From: Verrucomicrobiota bacterium
GTDB taxonomy: Bacteria > Verrucomicrobiota > Verrucomicrobiia > Verrucomicrobiales > DEV007
Length of the DNA stretch: 8,055 nt
Assembly: GCA_020630835.1 (NCBI GenBank)
Contig: JAHDIL010000068.1
Span: 1-8,055 of the forward strand
Direction of reading: 5' to 3'
The translations under genes were made by a program, and so were the position numbers. The stretch's first letter is position 1, and each line of letters opens with the position of its first letter. Shown one piece after another: positions 7,357 to 8,055 of the stretch. The notes beneath the pieces were generated by a model that had not been told where the DNA came from, did no database searches, and was given only the letters and a program-made list of their open reading frames with translations.

Positions 7357-7441
7357 AAATCGAACAAATGAATACCTGCAACGTATTCTAAAAGAGCCTG
7401 GAACGGTTCGCGAGTTTGAAAAGCAGACAGGGCTTCGGTAG
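7343..7441 (+). pseudogene. Out-of-frame continuation of the secreted protein's C-terminus
   Basis: Frame 2 is open from 7343 (after a TAG at 7340-7342) to a TAG at 7439-7441. Its translation is protein-like and hydrophilic-helical, with EYLQRILKEPGTVREFEKQ followed by TGLR. It has no start codon of its own in a sensible position. It directly abuts the end of the secreted-protein gene, whose own last residues (LVDGKR) look like an arbitrary end. One extra base, or two missing, between 7343 and 7353 would join the two frames into a protein of about 287 residues. This is either a genuine C-terminal truncation, a sequencing error, or a chance open stretch of 32 codons. Confidence 0.42.
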
Positions 7442-7483
7442 TGCCGATGGCCTACTAGTGAGATTATAAATCCCTCTCTCCGG

Positions 7484-7525
7484 AAAGAAATGAGTGACGT
7501 ATTCGAACACTCACCTCATTTCTTT
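7484..7525. terminator. Hairpin terminator between converging genes
   Basis: AAAGAAATGAG (7484-7494) pairs perfectly over 11 bases with CTCATTTCTTT (7515-7525), leaving a 20-base loop. On the plus strand the right arm runs into TTTTT (7523-7527), which fits intrinsic termination of the transcript from the secreted-protein gene. On the minus strand the same stem lies at the very end of the sulfatase gene, and the sulfatase stop codon (7516-7518) is inside the right arm. The stem is A/T-rich and the loop is long, so strength is uncertain. A bidirectional terminator is the simplest reading. Confidence 0.6.
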
Positions 7526-8055
7526 TTCTCGATCTTTCGGCGAAGCAATAATGTCGGCAGGTAACCATCTTCACCTTCGACACCTGGTCTAGGAACCAGG
7601 GTTCGTGAGTTTTTCTCAACTCCTACAGGTCGCGAGTTTGATTCAATTTCTGCCTCAAATTCCTCCATCATGATTTCGAGATTTTTCACGATTTCAGGGT
7701 TCAAAGCCGCAACATCCTTAGTTTCCCCTATATCAGTCCTAAGATTATACAGTTGCCCCTTTTTCAAAAGCTTCCAATCCCCTGCTCTGACCCCGGCAAG
7801 TTTGGCACTTTGCTGATAAAAGAAGCGATCATGGGGTGTTTTAGCCTCTTTTTCCCCCAATAGAAGCGGCCTGATGTCTTTCCCGTCTATAACTCGATCT
7901 TCCGGCATTGCTTGTCCGGCCAACTTTGCAAAGGTTGGATGAAGGTCCATTGCCGTTGCAATCTCGTCACAACTTGATCCGGCGGGTATGTTTCCAGGCC
8001 ACCAGACTACGGTAGGCACGCGGTGACCACCTTCATAGCTGCTGCCTTTCCTCCC
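7516..8055 (-). CDS. Sulfatase, C-terminal part (5' end outside window)
   Basis: The minus-strand frame is open from the right edge to a TGA at 7516-7518, giving the last 179 residues of a sulfatase of the arylsulfatase/alkaline-phosphatase fold. Visible family elements in order: KGSSYEGGHRVPTVVWWPG at the edge, containing the typical GG-x-RVP and WPG signature; AMDLHPTFAKLAG; RVIDGKDIRPLLLG; a GVRAGDWKLL strand; LYNLRTDIGET; and a NSRPVG-containing tail. The formylglycine site (C/S-x-P-x-R) and most metal ligands lie in the missing N-terminal half, so activity cannot be judged. Such enzymes hydrolyse sulfate esters, often of polysaccharides, and are secreted in many PVC bacteria, where they are numerous. 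A GTG at 8019 is an internal Val codon in RVPT, not a start. The C-terminus is complete, with a basic end (RRKIEKKK). Confidence 0.93.
   Translation of the reverse strand, partial: GRKGSSYEGGHRVPTVVWWPGNIPAGSSCDEIATAMDLHPTFAKLAGQAMPEDRVIDGKDIRPLLLGEKEAKTPHDRFFYQQSAKLAGVRAGDWKLLKKGQLYNLRTDIGETKDVAALNPEIVKNLEIMMEEFEAEIESNSRPVGVEKNSRTLVPRPGVEGEDGYLPTLLLRRKIEKKK

Noticed and set aside
6993..7367. 124-codon minus-strand open frame opposite the secreted-protein gene
   Set aside because: It is antisense to a gene with a clear signal peptide and ordered motifs, and its composition is typical of a shadow frame.
1..8055. Search for a mobile element, defence system, CRISPR array or tRNA-associated island
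   Set aside because: No transposase, integrase, regularly spaced repeats, terminal inverted repeats or tRNA was seen. All sizeable genes belong to ordinary chromosomal families.

Overview
The window looks like part of a chromosome from the PVC group, most likely a Verrucomicrobium. This is inferred from the gene set: an intact MoxR/DUF58 pair, an arylsulfatase-type sulfatase, a bacterial MetRS with a fused C-terminal tRNA-binding domain, and start codons that mostly lack a strong Shine-Dalgarno sequence. I see no mobile element, CRISPR array, rRNA or tRNA. It reads as ordinary chromosome, not an accessory island.

Layout: (i) 1-170, the Q/P-rich C-terminal end of an unrecognised plus-strand gene. 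(ii) 171-407, a gap between converging genes that holds one imperfect hairpin. (iii) 2893 down to 408, a minus-strand pair encoding a MoxR-type AAA+ ATPase and a membrane-anchored DUF58 protein. (iv) 2894-3013, a divergent intergenic region. (v) 3014-6526, a tight plus-strand cluster: a low-molecular-weight protein-tyrosine-phosphatase-family protein, a fructosamine/ribulosamine-kinase-family protein whose start overlaps the phosphatase stop (TAATG), and methionyl-tRNA synthetase 25 bp further on. (vi) 6577-7356, a secreted protein with an NlpC/P60-like Cys/His pattern, which appears to have lost its C-terminus to a frameshift (out-of-frame continuation to 7441). (vii) 7484-7525, a hairpin terminator between converging genes. 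(viii) 7516-8055, the minus-strand C-terminal part of a sulfatase that runs off the right edge.

The most meaningful functional unit is the phosphatase-kinase pair. Members of these two families are known to act in sequence in repair of glycated proteins. The phosphatase removes the 5-phosphate from ribulosamine-5-phosphate adducts, and the kinase then phosphorylates C3 of the sugar, which makes the adduct fall off. Their translational coupling here, with a housekeeping tRNA synthetase downstream, suggests a constitutive protein-deglycation operon. The MoxR/DUF58 pair is a common chaperone-like ATPase plus vWA-like partner. Here it lacks the usual further Bat or transglutaminase genes downstream, and the DUF58 protein has an altered metal-site motif followed by an apparent insertion.
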